A stretch of 64,000 nt of DNA, from assembly GCA_964390565.1 (NCBI GenBank), contig CAYMII010000003.1, positions 62,001 to 126,000 on the forward strand, read 5' to 3'. Under the pieces are notes generated by a model that saw only the letters and a list, made by a program, of their open reading frames with translations, did no database searches and had not been told where the DNA came from. Within the stretch, counting starts at the first letter, position 1. The number at the start of each line of letters is the position of its first letter. Below, piece by piece: positions 33,786 to 42,695 of the stretch. Position numbers and translations under genes: made by a program. This DNA comes from UBA8529 sp964390565 (lineage in GTDB: Bacteria > Bacteroidota > Bacteroidia > Bacteroidales > Tenuifilaceae).

Positions 33786-34715
33786 ATGAGACTTAAAGTA
33801 ATAGCGCTCATCATTCTAAGCTGTTCATTCTTTGATTCTTTCGGGCAGATTACCGAAGCAGAGAAAACGCTTAAAACCCAATCGGCAGATACCACTAAGG
33901 GTTGGAAAAAAGGTGGTATTATTGGAATCAACCTAGCACAAACATCGCTAACCAACTGGGCTGCTGGGGGACAGAATTCAGTTGCAGCCAATGGTATTCT
34001 CAGTCTTTTTGCCAAGTACAAAAAAGGCAAGAATGCTTGGGATAACTCGCTCGATTTAGGCTATGGAATTCTTACCCAAGAAGGTGTCAAATACACGAAA
34101 AAAACCGATGATAAAATAGATCTCCTTTCGAAGTACGGTCGTGAAGCATTTAAAAATTTCTACTATGCTGCACTTGTCAATTTCAAAACCCAAATGGATG
34201 TTGGCTATAATTACCCAACTGATTCCACAAGGAATAAAATATCAAACCTTTTTGCACCTGCTTATATTGTTGTTGCGTTAGGTCTCGACTATAAACCAGA
34301 TGCTTACCTAAGTATCTTTGCGGCTCCATTAACTGGCAAACTCACTATTGTTAACGATCAAGTTTTGGCAGATGCTGGCGCATTCGGGGTAGAGAAGGGT
34401 AAAAACACAAAAAGTGAATTTGGGGGTTACATCAGAATGATTTATTCCAAAAATGATTTTAAAAGCGAATTCCTTAAGAATGTATCATTTACAACAAAAG
34501 TTGACCTTTTCTCAAATTACAGTAAAGATCCTCAAAACATTGTTGTAAACTGGGAAACCCTTATCGCGTTGAAGATTAACAAGTACATCTCAGTCAATCT
34601 AAACACACAGTTAATATATGATGATAAGATAAAGATTGCAGACAAAAATAAAATTGAAAAACCTCGAATCCAATTCAAAGAGATACTTGGTTTAGGCTTT
34701 TCTTACAAATTCTAA
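33786..34715 (+). CDS. DUF3078 outer-membrane protein
   Basis: Exported protein of 309 residues with a signal peptide (residues 1-20, ending FGQ). The block GWKKGGIIGINLAQTSLTNW followed by AAGGQNSVAANG, then alternating aromatic beta strands, is the DUF3078 family of Bacteroidota. The C-terminal strand ends in FKEILGLGFSYKF, with the final aromatic residue typical of an outer-membrane beta-barrel. Function unknown. MscL begins 12 bp after the stop, so they form a two-gene unit closed by a terminator. Confidence 0.85.
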   Translation: MRLKVIALIILSCSFFDSFGQITEAEKTLKTQSADTTKGWKKGGIIGINLAQTSLTNWAAGGQNSVAANGILSLFAKYKKGKNAWDNSLDLGYGILTQEGVKYTKKTDDKIDLLSKYGREAFKNFYYAALVNFKTQMDVGYNYPTDSTRNKISNLFAPAYIVVALGLDYKPDAYLSIFAAPLTGKLTIVNDQVLADAGAFGVEKGKNTKSEFGGYIRMIYSKNDFKSEFLKNVSFTTKVDLFSNYSKDPQNIVVNWETLIALKINKYISVNLNTQLIYDDKIKIADKNKIEKPRIQFKEILGLGFSYKF

Positions 34716-34727
34716 GACCTAAGGACC

Positions 34728-35129
34728 ATGAAAATTGTAAGTGAGTTTAAATCTTTTGCCATGAAAGGCAATGTAGCTGATATGGCAGTGGGTATTATCA
34801 TCGGTGCTGCTTTCGGTAAAATTGTTTCATCGATGGTTAATGATATTATCATGCCTCCACTCGGGCTGCTTATTGGCGGCGTTAACTTTACTGACCTTAA
34901 ATTTGTAATGAAAGCTGCTGTTGATGGAAATCCTGCAGTAACTTTAAATTATGGTAACTTTTTACAAGTTATATTCGACTTTATGATTGTTGCCTTTGCG
35001 GTATTTATGGTTATTAAAGCAATGAATACTGCAAAAAGGAAACAAGAAGCGGCAACACCGGCTACACCTCCTGCGCCAACAAAGGATCAGGAACTCTTAA
35101 CTGAGATAAGGGATTTATTAAAGAAGTAA
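34728..35129 (+). CDS. mscL: Large-conductance mechanosensitive channel
   Basis: Pressure-relief channel of 133 residues that opens when the inner membrane is stretched by osmotic downshock. The N-terminal amphipathic helix and first span read FKSFAMKGNVADMAVGIIIG, then AAFGKIVSSMVNDIIMPPLG, the most conserved stretch of the family. A second span (about 76-98) is followed by the cytoplasmic helix bundle LLTEIRDLLKK, which lies at the C-terminus as usual. It is co-transcribed with the DUF3078 gene. Confidence 0.95.
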   Translation: MKIVSEFKSFAMKGNVADMAVGIIIGAAFGKIVSSMVNDIIMPPLGLLIGGVNFTDLKFVMKAAVDGNPAVTLNYGNFLQVIFDFMIVAFAVFMVIKAMNTAKRKQEAATPATPPAPTKDQELLTEIRDLLKK

Positions 35130-35142
35130 GGAATCAAATAGA

Positions 35143-35168
35143 AAATGCGAGTAACCCTCGCATTTTTC
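35143..35168 (+). terminator. Rho-independent terminator after mscL
   Basis: AAATGCGAG and CTCGCATTT pair over 9 bp around TAACC and are followed by TTCTT. It lies 14 bp past the stop codon. Confidence 0.8.
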
Positions 35169-35210
35169 TTATCCCTTTTTGGGGAAATATATCTACTTAA
35201 ATACTTTAGT

Positions 35211-35819
35211 CTATATCTTTCTATAAGCGACAGCCTCTATTCTAAGTGAAGGTGCCTCTCCATAGGGTCGACTATGCGATTTCTTTTTAATTAAAACAAG
35301 TTCTCCATTGAGCAATGCCGCTTTTTTACGGAGAATTATAAACGCCGAGTGTTCAAGGGTTTGAGGTTTTACATACTGTTCTCGTGTGCTCGCCTCAACT
35401 TCCACCTCAATAACGTCAATCTGAATCATTGTTCCCCCAATATCTTTTGGGTCATCCGTTATCTTAATCTTTTCCCAATCACTGCTCTGAGGTAAATCTA
35501 CAGCCTTTGGTGTTATAATTTCCTTCCTTCCGCTTCGATAATAAATAGCATTCACTAAACGTCTATCTATTTGAGTCATTACCGACTCTGCAGGCTTTGA
35601 GTAGTAAATAAATTTTGCTGAAAACTTTCGAATCTCGACCTCGCGCTGCTCGCCTGTCATCAGCACCATTACATCAACTCCTAGTTTTGATTTTGGGAAA
35701 GAGGCAGATGCGTTATATCCCTTTTTGGATGTATCCTGTAGGCAATAGCTCTCGCTAGCCATCAAAGAATGGCTGCTTATTACTTGTAAAAATGCTAAAA
35801 CGTAGAATAAGTTTCTCAT
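35211..35819 (-). CDS. Exported protein of unknown function
   Basis: Protein of 202 residues with a signal peptide (residues 1-22, ending LMASESY). The mature part contains VDVMVLMTGEQREVEIRKFS, then KFIYYSKP and a VNAIYYRSGRKEII stretch: the order seen in periplasmic proteins of this phylum that begin with a small beta fold. Its C-terminal half (IDVIEVEVEASTREQYVKPQ) is a second beta-rich unit. No family is named with confidence and no catalytic residues stand out. It stands alone, minus strand, upstream of no obvious partner. Confidence 0.6.
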   Translation of the reverse strand: MRNLFYVLAFLQVISSHSLMASESYCLQDTSKKGYNASASFPKSKLGVDVMVLMTGEQREVEIRKFSAKFIYYSKPAESVMTQIDRRLVNAIYYRSGRKEIITPKAVDLPQSSDWEKIKITDDPKDIGGTMIQIDVIEVEVEASTREQYVKPQTLEHSAFIILRKKAALLNGELVLIKKKSHSRPYGEAPSLRIEAVAYRKI

Positions 35820-35893
35820 CCAAATAAATTCCGTGGCAAAAATAGCAATAATTATACCATTGAAAAATAATCAATTAAAACACTCTTATCAAT

Positions 35894-35926
35894 AAAAACA
35901 AAAAGCTGCTCCAATTCTGGAGCAGC
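35894..35926 (-). terminator. Rho-independent terminator of the cyclic-2,3-diphosphoglycerate-synthetase-like gene
   Basis: On the minus strand GCTGCTCCA and TGGAGCAGC pair perfectly around a 4-base loop and are followed by TTTTTGTTTTTA. It lies 22 bp after the stop codon. Confidence 0.9.
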
Positions 35927-35947
35927 CTTAGGTTTTAAAGCATAAAA

Positions 35948-37297
35948 CTATTTGCTTTTTTTGATCTTATGTTTCTTTACAAAGTTCTCAAGAACGCCTT
36001 TAAGATCTGGCATACCGATCTCTGCTAGATCATAGTATACACGGGTGTTAGGCTTCTTAATTTTGATGATACGGTTAAGATCAATTGGGGTACCAATGAT
36101 AACTGTATCGCAATCAGTTTTGTTGATAGTAGCCTCAAGGTCTTTTAGCTGTTGTGCACCATAACCCATAGCAGGTAGAATACTACCAATGTTAGGATAG
36201 ATCTCATAGGTTTCTTTAAGCTTACCTACAAGGTATGGACGAGCATCAACCTCTTCTGATGCACCGAATTTACGAGCAGCAATAGTACCAGCACCAATCT
36301 TCATTTCACCGTGAGTTAGGGTTGGTCCATCCTCAACGATTAAGCAACGCTTACCTTCAATAAGTTTTGGATCATCAACTTTGATTGGAGAAGCACCGTC
36401 AACAACGATAGCTTTGGGGTTGGTTTTGCGAATATTGTCACGAACAATCTGAATTCCTTCTGGAGAAGCTGAATCCATTTTGTTGATAACGATAACGTCA
36501 GCAAGACGCATGTTAACCTCACCTGGGTAGTAAGAAACCTCATTACCTGCACGGTGTGGGTCAGCTACAGTGATAGTTAAATCTGGTTTGAAGAAAGCGA
36601 AGTCGTTGTTTCCACCATCCCAAAGGATAACATCACAACCGCTAGGATCTTTCTCCGCTGCGCGAAGGATTGCCTCGTAGTCAACACCAGCGTAGATAAC
36701 GTTACCGCGTACTACGTGTGGTTCGTACTCTTCCATCTCCTCAACAGTACATTTGTGTTTCTTTAAATCTGCAACAGTTGCAAAACGTTGAACTTTTTGA
36801 GCAACAAGGTCGCCATAAGGCATCGGGTGACGAACAGCAACAACCTTTAAGCCTTGAGCCATTAAATGCTCAACAACCTTACGTGAAGTTTGTGATTTAC
36901 CACAACCGGTACGAGTAGCAACAACTGCAATAACTGGTTTAGTACTCTTAACCATAGTTTCGCCTGGGCCTAATAGCATGAAGTTTGCACCAGCTGCATT
37001 AACAATTGAGCTAATGTTCATTACGCGATTGTAAGGAACATCGCTGTAAGAGAAAACACAATCCTGAACTTTTAAGTCTTTGATAAGTTTTACAAGTTCT
37101 TCTTCGGCATGAATTGGAATACCTTTTGGGTATAATTTACCTGCTAATTCGGCTGGATATTTACGTCCATCGATATCAGGAATTTGCGCTGCAGTAAAAG
37201 CAACAACGTTATAACTTGCGTTATCGCGGAAGAAAGTATTGAAGTTGTGGAAATCTCTTCCAGCAGCACCAATGATAATTACATTACGTTTTGACAT
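35948..37297 (-). CDS. Cyclic 2,3-diphosphoglycerate synthetase-like P-loop protein
   Basis: P-loop protein of 449 residues. An N-terminal dinucleotide-fold-like segment (RNVIIIGAAGRDFHNFNTFF) precedes a Walker A variant TRTGCGKSQTSRKV (Gly131-Ser135). DVILWDGGNNDFAFFKPDLT and LADVIVINKMDSASPEG supply switch- and NKxD-like guanine motifs. It resembles the archaeal enzyme that makes cyclic 2,3-diphosphoglycerate, a compatible solute of hyperthermophiles. Proteins of this group in mesophilic bacteria have no proven role. The gene stands alone, with its own terminator and a strong ribosome site (AAGGAGGTTCC just before ATG), which suggests good expression. A -7-like TAAATTTG (minus strand, 37351-37358) lies upstream. 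Confidence 0.8.
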   Translation of the reverse strand: MSKRNVIIIGAAGRDFHNFNTFFRDNASYNVVAFTAAQIPDIDGRKYPAELAGKLYPKGIPIHAEEELVKLIKDLKVQDCVFSYSDVPYNRVMNISSIVNAAGANFMLLGPGETMVKSTKPVIAVVATRTGCGKSQTSRKVVEHLMAQGLKVVAVRHPMPYGDLVAQKVQRFATVADLKKHKCTVEEMEEYEPHVVRGNVIYAGVDYEAILRAAEKDPSGCDVILWDGGNNDFAFFKPDLTITVADPHRAGNEVSYYPGEVNMRLADVIVINKMDSASPEGIQIVRDNIRKTNPKAIVVDGASPIKVDDPKLIEGKRCLIVEDGPTLTHGEMKIGAGTIAARKFGASEEVDARPYLVGKLKETYEIYPNIGSILPAMGYGAQQLKDLEATINKTDCDTVIIGTPIDLNRIIKIKKPNTRVYYDLAEIGMPDLKGVLENFVKKHKIKKSK

Positions 37298-37691
37298 GGA
37301 ACCTCCTTGTATTATTTAGTTTTCAATTGTTTATTCAAATAATTGCCCGACAAATTTAAAAGTTTAAGTATCACCTAAAAGGCGATTGATGAAAATTTGA
37401 GACAAATCAAATTTCAAAACGAAACCATATTCTCATATATAACTGTATAGCAAATACTTAAGCATTAGTTTATAGGAACATGTTAAGAAACATATTTTTA
37501 TAAGGTTAAAGATTAAGTTCGCCGTTTATCAGCAAAATTCTATATTAACAACAGAATGAACTACATACGCACATAACATCTACTAGAGCTGATCTAAATC
37601 ATTCTTATTCAGCCTATAATTAGTAGATTTGGTTGTTTGATAGTGTATTTTTGTACTATAGAAAGTATGTTTAAATCTAATTTGTGAAAAA
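37298..37691. other. Divergent promoter region
   Basis: This A+T-rich gap of 394 bp holds no credible frame. A minus-strand TAAATTTG at 37351-37358 and a plus-strand TATTTTTG at 37646-37653 are candidate -7 elements for the two flanking units. Neither has a TTTG at the normal spacing. Confidence 0.45.
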
Positions 37692-38069
37692 ATGGAAGTA
37701 TACTTTACTGCTGCTACCGAGGACTCACCATCAATCATGTTTGATGCCAATAAGGGGCTAATCGAGATTGCAGGAAAATCATTACCTGAAAACGCCAATG
37801 CATGCTATAATAAGCTATTCATTCTGGTTAAGGACTACATAAATACGCCCCAACAAAAAACCACTGTAAACTTCCGACTGCTCTACCTAAACTCATCATC
37901 AGCAAAAAAAATTCTTGAAATAATTACACTTCTTGAATGGTTACCAAAGCAAGGTTATCAAGTCGAGCTTTTTTGGCATTATAATGCCCATGATGAAGAC
38001 ATGCAAGAGGAGGGTGAAGAATTTAAAAGAATGACCGATTTGGAAGTTAAATTAATTAGCGAACAATAG
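37692..38069 (+). CDS. SiaC-family regulatory phosphoprotein (DUF1987)
   Basis: Small protein of 125 residues matching DUF1987, the SiaC family. The key segment FRLLYLNSSSAKKILEIITL has Ser68-Ser70 where Pseudomonas SiaC carries its phosphorylated Thr68. In that system SiaC binds a diguanylate cyclase when dephosphorylated by the PP2C phosphatase SiaA and is phosphorylated by the kinase SiaB. Here a PP2C-type phosphatase gene starts 9 bp downstream, so the pair is conserved. No SiaB-like kinase or GGDEF protein is in the window. The protein presumably acts as a phospho-switch, with its partner unknown. Confidence 0.85.
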   Translation: MEVYFTAATEDSPSIMFDANKGLIEIAGKSLPENANACYNKLFILVKDYINTPQQKTTVNFRLLYLNSSSAKKILEIITLLEWLPKQGYQVELFWHYNAHDEDMQEEGEEFKRMTDLEVKLISEQ

Positions 38070-38078
38070 CATTTAGCT

Positions 38079-39998
38079 TTGAATGTAAGAAAACTCATAA
38101 TATCAATTCTGCTGTCAGCTTTTGTTCTGGCATTTCAGCCATCATTTGCCCAAAAGCAGCTCTCGGAATCAACCCAAAAAGAGGTTAATGAGAATCTGAA
38201 TAAGGCTAAAGAACTTGAGCAAGCAGGAGATTTTAATCAGGCGGGTTACTTTTATAACAGCGTAGCAACTACTTTTTGGACAAACGGTATTCCTCATGAT
38301 GCAATCCCTAATTTCCAAAAGGTTATTGAGATGTACGAGAAGGTTGGAAATCGAAATGCCATCAAAAGCAGCTACAACAATATTGGAATGGCCTATACCG
38401 ATTTGGGCGACTATCCAAATGCATTAGCCAACTTCGAAAAATGCCTTGCGGAGTGCCGTGCAGCAAATAAACGGTATGAAATTGCATCAACTTTAATTAA
38501 TATAGCGAATACCCATTCACAAGCATCAAGTTACAATAACGCAATTAGCAGTCTTGATGAAGCGTTGGCTATAGCCAAAGAGCTTAACGATACCAAATTG
38601 CTTCGAAACATCTATTCAATACTGGCAACCAACTACCAGAAATTGGGAAATACACAAAAGTCGGCTGAATTCTTTGCTCTTTATACTACTATAACTCGCA
38701 ATGTTCAGAAGCAGGAGATTGAAAGAAAAGAGGCGGAAGCAAAAATTAAGATAGATGAAGCTCAAAACAGAGCACAAGTTGCTGAAGCACAAAAAAATCA
38801 AACTCAAATTGCGCTAAACGAAAACAAAGAGATCCTCGATAAAACAGAAAAAGACCTTCAAAAAAAGGACGAACTAACTGCAGAACAAAAGAGTCAGATA
38901 GAGCAATTGAATCGTGAAAAGGAGTATCAGCGAGTTGTAATTCAAAACGATAAGCTAATTCAAAATATTTTCATTGTAATTATCGTTGCAATTCTTGCTT
39001 TCGCTGCCCTTTTATTTATGAGCCTTAGAAACAAAAAGAAAGCTAATGTTTTACTTGCAAAGCAGAACAACGAAATCTCCGAACAGCGCGATATGATTGA
39101 GCAACAAAGCATGGATTTGCTAAAAGCTGTTGTGAAAATTGAGAAACAGAATGATGACATTACTGCAAGTATTACCTATGCCCAGCAAATACAAGAAGCA
39201 CTTCTTCCAACCGAGGAGAATTTTAAAAATATTATAGCCGATTCATTCGTTTACTTCAAACCCCGCGAAGTGGTAAGCGGTGATTTTTATTGGTTTACAG
39301 CCTACTCTGGAAAACATGGAGATAAAGATAAGACCCATCGCCACCATATCAAGCTAAGCAATATTCCCGAAGACGAAAACGGATTACTGCTTACTGCAGT
39401 AGATTGTACTGGTCATGGCGTTCCTGGGGCATTTATGTCGATGATCGGGTTTAACCTGCTCGAAACTATCTCGCGAAGCGGAATTGTTAAGCCCAACGAA
39501 ATGCTTAATGAGCTACATAAATCGATCAGATATCTTCTAAAACAAAACAAAAGTGATAATCGCGACGGAATGGATATGGCCATCTGCGTTATTAAGGATG
39601 ATGGGAAAAAATTAGAATACGCAGGAGCCAAAAATCCATTGATATATATAACAAATGGAGAAGTTCATCACATAAAAGGAGACCCAGTTCCTATCGGAGG
39701 CATTCAAAAAGAAACCAAGAGAGAATTTACACTTCACTCAATAGATATCAAATCGCCAACATATTTTTATATTTTTACCGATGGTTACACCGATCAATTT
39801 GGGGGCGAGGAGGATCTTAAGTTTTCGACTTATCAACTAAAAAAACTACTTCTTGAAATCCATCAATTTCCAATGGAAAAACAAAAGGAGATATTAAAAC
39901 AAAAATTAGTATCTTGGATGGGCGAAAGAAATAAACAACTCGACGATATTTTAGTGATTGGCTTTAAATTAGGCGATAAAAAACTTGAATTATCATAG
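38079..39998 (+). CDS. Membrane TPR protein with C-terminal PP2C/SpoIIE phosphatase domain
   Basis: Sensor phosphatase of 639 residues. The start is TTG, chosen because it opens a proper signal peptide (MNVRKLIISILLSAFVLAFQ, ending FAQ). Order: periplasmic TPR repeats (about 30-210), coiled coil (210-290), one membrane span (about 297-317), cytoplasmic coiled coil, then a PP2C-like domain (about 360-635) with VSGDFYWF and LTAVDCTGHGVPGAFMSM, whose Asp residues bind the metals, and FTDGYTDQFGG near the end. It very likely dephosphorylates the SiaC-like protein encoded just upstream in response to an envelope signal. One base separates its stop from the next gene. Confidence 0.9.
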   Translation: MNVRKLIISILLSAFVLAFQPSFAQKQLSESTQKEVNENLNKAKELEQAGDFNQAGYFYNSVATTFWTNGIPHDAIPNFQKVIEMYEKVGNRNAIKSSYNNIGMAYTDLGDYPNALANFEKCLAECRAANKRYEIASTLINIANTHSQASSYNNAISSLDEALAIAKELNDTKLLRNIYSILATNYQKLGNTQKSAEFFALYTTITRNVQKQEIERKEAEAKIKIDEAQNRAQVAEAQKNQTQIALNENKEILDKTEKDLQKKDELTAEQKSQIEQLNREKEYQRVVIQNDKLIQNIFIVIIVAILAFAALLFMSLRNKKKANVLLAKQNNEISEQRDMIEQQSMDLLKAVVKIEKQNDDITASITYAQQIQEALLPTEENFKNIIADSFVYFKPREVVSGDFYWFTAYSGKHGDKDKTHRHHIKLSNIPEDENGLLLTAVDCTGHGVPGAFMSMIGFNLLETISRSGIVKPNEMLNELHKSIRYLLKQNKSDNRDGMDMAICVIKDDGKKLEYAGAKNPLIYITNGEVHHIKGDPVPIGGIQKETKREFTLHSIDIKSPTYFYIFTDGYTDQFGGEEDLKFSTYQLKKLLLEIHQFPMEKQKEILKQKLVSWMGERNKQLDDILVIGFKLGDKKLELS

Positions 39999-39999
39999 T

Positions 40000-40929
40000 A
40001 TGTTCGGCAAAAAGATTTTTTTTATTTCCCTCATCATTTCTAGTTTTCATATTGCTCTTGGGCAACAAAGCCCATCAAATATTTATATTGATAGTTTAGG
40101 TCAAGTTTACGTTAAAGCCAATGTTCCCGCTTACCTATTTGTTGCACCAGAAAGTAATGGCAACGACAAGATAATAATACCCACAAACGACGCTCGAACA
40201 AATCCAATGGTATTCGATGGCAATGGTATTCATTACCTTCAAACTACCGATGCATCGAACAAACCAATAAACTTTAAGATTTATGCCGATGGCATAGCAC
40301 CAAAGCTCTCCATAAAATTTCAAAAAGGCCTTTTGATGAGCTCGGGCAAACGTTATTATGTCGATGAAGGTTCGGTTGCCAAGCTTGTTACCACAGACAA
40401 CTACTCAGGAGTTCAAAAAATATTTGTTTCGATAGATGGTTCTCAGTTCACCAACTCAACAACCGTTTCGTTCGATAAAGGGAGCGATTACCGTGTAAAA
40501 GCCTATGCTGTTGATAATGTAGGGAATGTTAGCGACACAGCTCAATATCGTGTAATTACTGCTGTTAATGCTATTGTAAAGATTAATAATATCTATTTTG
40601 ATATTAATAGTAACCGATTACGACCCGAAAGCAAGGAGGAGCTAAATGAATTCGTTCAAGTTTTGAACGAATATCCCGAAATTAAAATCGAAATTCGTGC
40701 GCATACCGACTGTCAAGGCAATCCACAATACAATCTTCAGCTTTCTGAAAGAAGAGCTGAAGCGGTTGTTAATTATTTAGTTCAAAAAGGGGTATACGAA
40801 TATCGGTTATCTTTTAAAGGTTTTGGCGATACAATGCCCGTTAATGAATGTGTTAAAGGGGTTGATTGCTCTGATGAAAAGCATCAGGAAAACCGAAGGG
40901 TTGAGTTTAGAATACTCCCAATGAAATAA
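40000..40929 (+). CDS. OmpA-family envelope protein with Ig-like N-terminal region
   Basis: Exported protein of about 309 residues. I place the start at the ATG opening MFGKKIFFISLIISSFHIAL, a clean signal peptide ending LGQ, directly after the stop of the phosphatase gene; the in-frame TTG five codons upstream would overlap that gene. Residues 20-185 form a beta-rich region with an OmpL47-like unit (AYAVDNVGNVSD). The C-terminal 115 residues are an OmpA peptidoglycan-binding domain: YFDINSNRLRPESKEELNEF, IEIRAHTDCQGNPQYNLQLS and RRVEFRI, with the Asp and Arg that grip diaminopimelate. It anchors to the cell wall. Third gene of a tight four-gene unit. Confidence 0.88.
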   Translation: MFGKKIFFISLIISSFHIALGQQSPSNIYIDSLGQVYVKANVPAYLFVAPESNGNDKIIIPTNDARTNPMVFDGNGIHYLQTTDASNKPINFKIYADGIAPKLSIKFQKGLLMSSGKRYYVDEGSVAKLVTTDNYSGVQKIFVSIDGSQFTNSTTVSFDKGSDYRVKAYAVDNVGNVSDTAQYRVITAVNAIVKINNIYFDINSNRLRPESKEELNEFVQVLNEYPEIKIEIRAHTDCQGNPQYNLQLSERRAEAVVNYLVQKGVYEYRLSFKGFGDTMPVNECVKGVDCSDEKHQENRRVEFRILPMK

Positions 40930-40942
40930 GATTTAGTGAAAT

Positions 40943-42622
40943 ATGTTAAGGTATACGTCTATATTACTCCTACTAATATTTAATTTGAGTTTAACAGCTC
41001 AAAACGATAGCATACAGCCAATTCTAAAGGACTCAACTGGGAAAGTGGTTGTTAAATCCGGTACAAAATCAAACATTTATATCGGGCTAACAGCCGATGG
41101 GAGCAATAGCTATAAGCTAAAAAGCGACAATGGCTCAGAGTCGATTACCTGGAATGGACATGGATTTAAACATCTTACTCGATTTAATGCACGCCTAGGG
41201 CGTTGGGTAAACCTCGATATTTTTGCCGATGCCATGCCCCCTAAAACAAAACTCAATTACGATACCAATAAGGGAGTGCTAATGGATAGCGTGTTTTACA
41301 TCTCAGGTCAGGGTATTATTGAACTTTCATCAATCGATCCTGATGCAGGAATACAAGGGATATACTATTCAATAAATGATGGTGCCATAATAAAATACTC
41401 TTCTCCCATCACTCTTAAAAGCGAGGGCGAATATAAACTTTCAGTTTATGCGGTTGATTATGTAGGCAACAAGGAGGCTCCCATAAAAAAAACGCTCTTT
41501 GTTGATAATACTCCTCCCCTTTCTCACTTAGATTTAATGGGCGACAAATTCGATAATATCATCTCGCAACGCTCGAGTTTATCAATTACAGCAATTGATG
41601 CGCTTGGCGTAAAACAGACTTTTTACTCAATCGATAGTGGAAAAGTTACCCTTTACACAAATCCCATTAAAGCTTCAACCATCGATGAAGGAGAACACAC
41701 CATTAAGTGGTATTCGGTTGATGAGGTGGATAACATTGAGGAAACCAAAGCATTTACTTTTTATGTAGATAAAACACCACCAATGGTGTTTGAAGAGATT
41801 GTTGGTAATACCTACATCGTTGCTGGGAAAGAGTTCTCATCGGGACGAAGCCAACTCCGAATAGCCGCTGTTGATAATAAATCGGGCATTAAAGAGATAA
41901 AATACTCGCTCAACAATGAACCTTTCAAGGTTTACGATAAACCCGTTTATCTTTCAGATATCCTTGGTGTTGCAAGCGTAAAATCGTTTGCCATCGATAA
42001 TGTAGGGAACCAAAGTATCTCCGATACAAAAACCGAATCGTTTACAATGCCTGTTGTCGATATCACAGGTCCTCAGATTTCAAATAGCTTTATTGGCCCC
42101 AAGGTTACGCTTCGCGATACGCTATGGATTGGGCCAAAAACTAAAATATCAATCCAAACATACGATATTGGAGCAGGTGTAAATAAAGTAAATTACAGGT
42201 TAAAAGGTGATGAGGAAAAGCTTTATACAGCACCATTTACAGTTGAACTTGCAGGTAAGCATGAAATTGTTTGCACGGCATTCGACAATGTCGATAACGT
42301 AAACCTTTTATCTTTCAAATTCAATGTTGATAATAAGTCGCCTAGAATTAGCTACCATTTTAGCAACGAGCCTTACAGCTACATAACCGAAAATAACGAG
42401 CAAATCCCAGTATTTCTAAAGGGTGTGAAATTTTACCTCGCTGCAACCGATGACATCTCAGGGTTAGAAAAATTGAACTACAGCCTAAACGGCTCAGCCG
42501 ATTACCAGTACAGCACGCCTATCGATTGGCTTAAACCGAATACAACCTATACGCTGGTTATTAAATCGACGGATGTACTAGGAAACATCTCTGAACAAGT
42601 TGTAAAATTCAGAATCGAATAA
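40943..42622 (+). CDS. Exported protein of OmpL47-type Ig-like repeats
   Basis: Exported protein of 559 residues: a signal peptide (ending LTAQ), an N-terminal region related to that of the OmpA-family protein just upstream, then about five beta repeats with the pattern ...GI..I.YS.N......Y..P......G.....YAVD.VGN. Examples are YYSINDGAIIKYSSPI and FYSIDSGKVTLYTNPI. This is the OmpL47/Ig-like repeat family of surface proteins. No OmpA domain and no sorting domain is present at the C-terminus. It starts 13 bp after its paralogue, so it is the last gene of the SiaC/PP2C unit. A binding or scaffold role is inference. Confidence 0.75.
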   Translation: MLRYTSILLLLIFNLSLTAQNDSIQPILKDSTGKVVVKSGTKSNIYIGLTADGSNSYKLKSDNGSESITWNGHGFKHLTRFNARLGRWVNLDIFADAMPPKTKLNYDTNKGVLMDSVFYISGQGIIELSSIDPDAGIQGIYYSINDGAIIKYSSPITLKSEGEYKLSVYAVDYVGNKEAPIKKTLFVDNTPPLSHLDLMGDKFDNIISQRSSLSITAIDALGVKQTFYSIDSGKVTLYTNPIKASTIDEGEHTIKWYSVDEVDNIEETKAFTFYVDKTPPMVFEEIVGNTYIVAGKEFSSGRSQLRIAAVDNKSGIKEIKYSLNNEPFKVYDKPVYLSDILGVASVKSFAIDNVGNQSISDTKTESFTMPVVDITGPQISNSFIGPKVTLRDTLWIGPKTKISIQTYDIGAGVNKVNYRLKGDEEKLYTAPFTVELAGKHEIVCTAFDNVDNVNLLSFKFNVDNKSPRISYHFSNEPYSYITENNEQIPVFLKGVKFYLAATDDISGLEKLNYSLNGSADYQYSTPIDWLKPNTTYTLVIKSTDVLGNISEQVVKFRIE

Positions 42623-42695
42623 ATTATTTCACCGCGGAGACGCGGAGTTCGCAGAGAAAAACTCAGCGTGCTTTGCGCCTCTGCGGTTAATGTTT
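42623..42695. repeat. CGCGGAGACGCGGAG / CTTTGCGCCTCTGCGG interspersed repeat
   Basis: ACCGCGGAGACGCGGAGTTC and GCTTTGCGCCTCTGCGGTTA fill the gap between two convergent genes. The two halves are roughly complementary and can fold into one long hairpin. Related words occur at 44028-44092 and 52583-52645. Confidence 0.65.
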
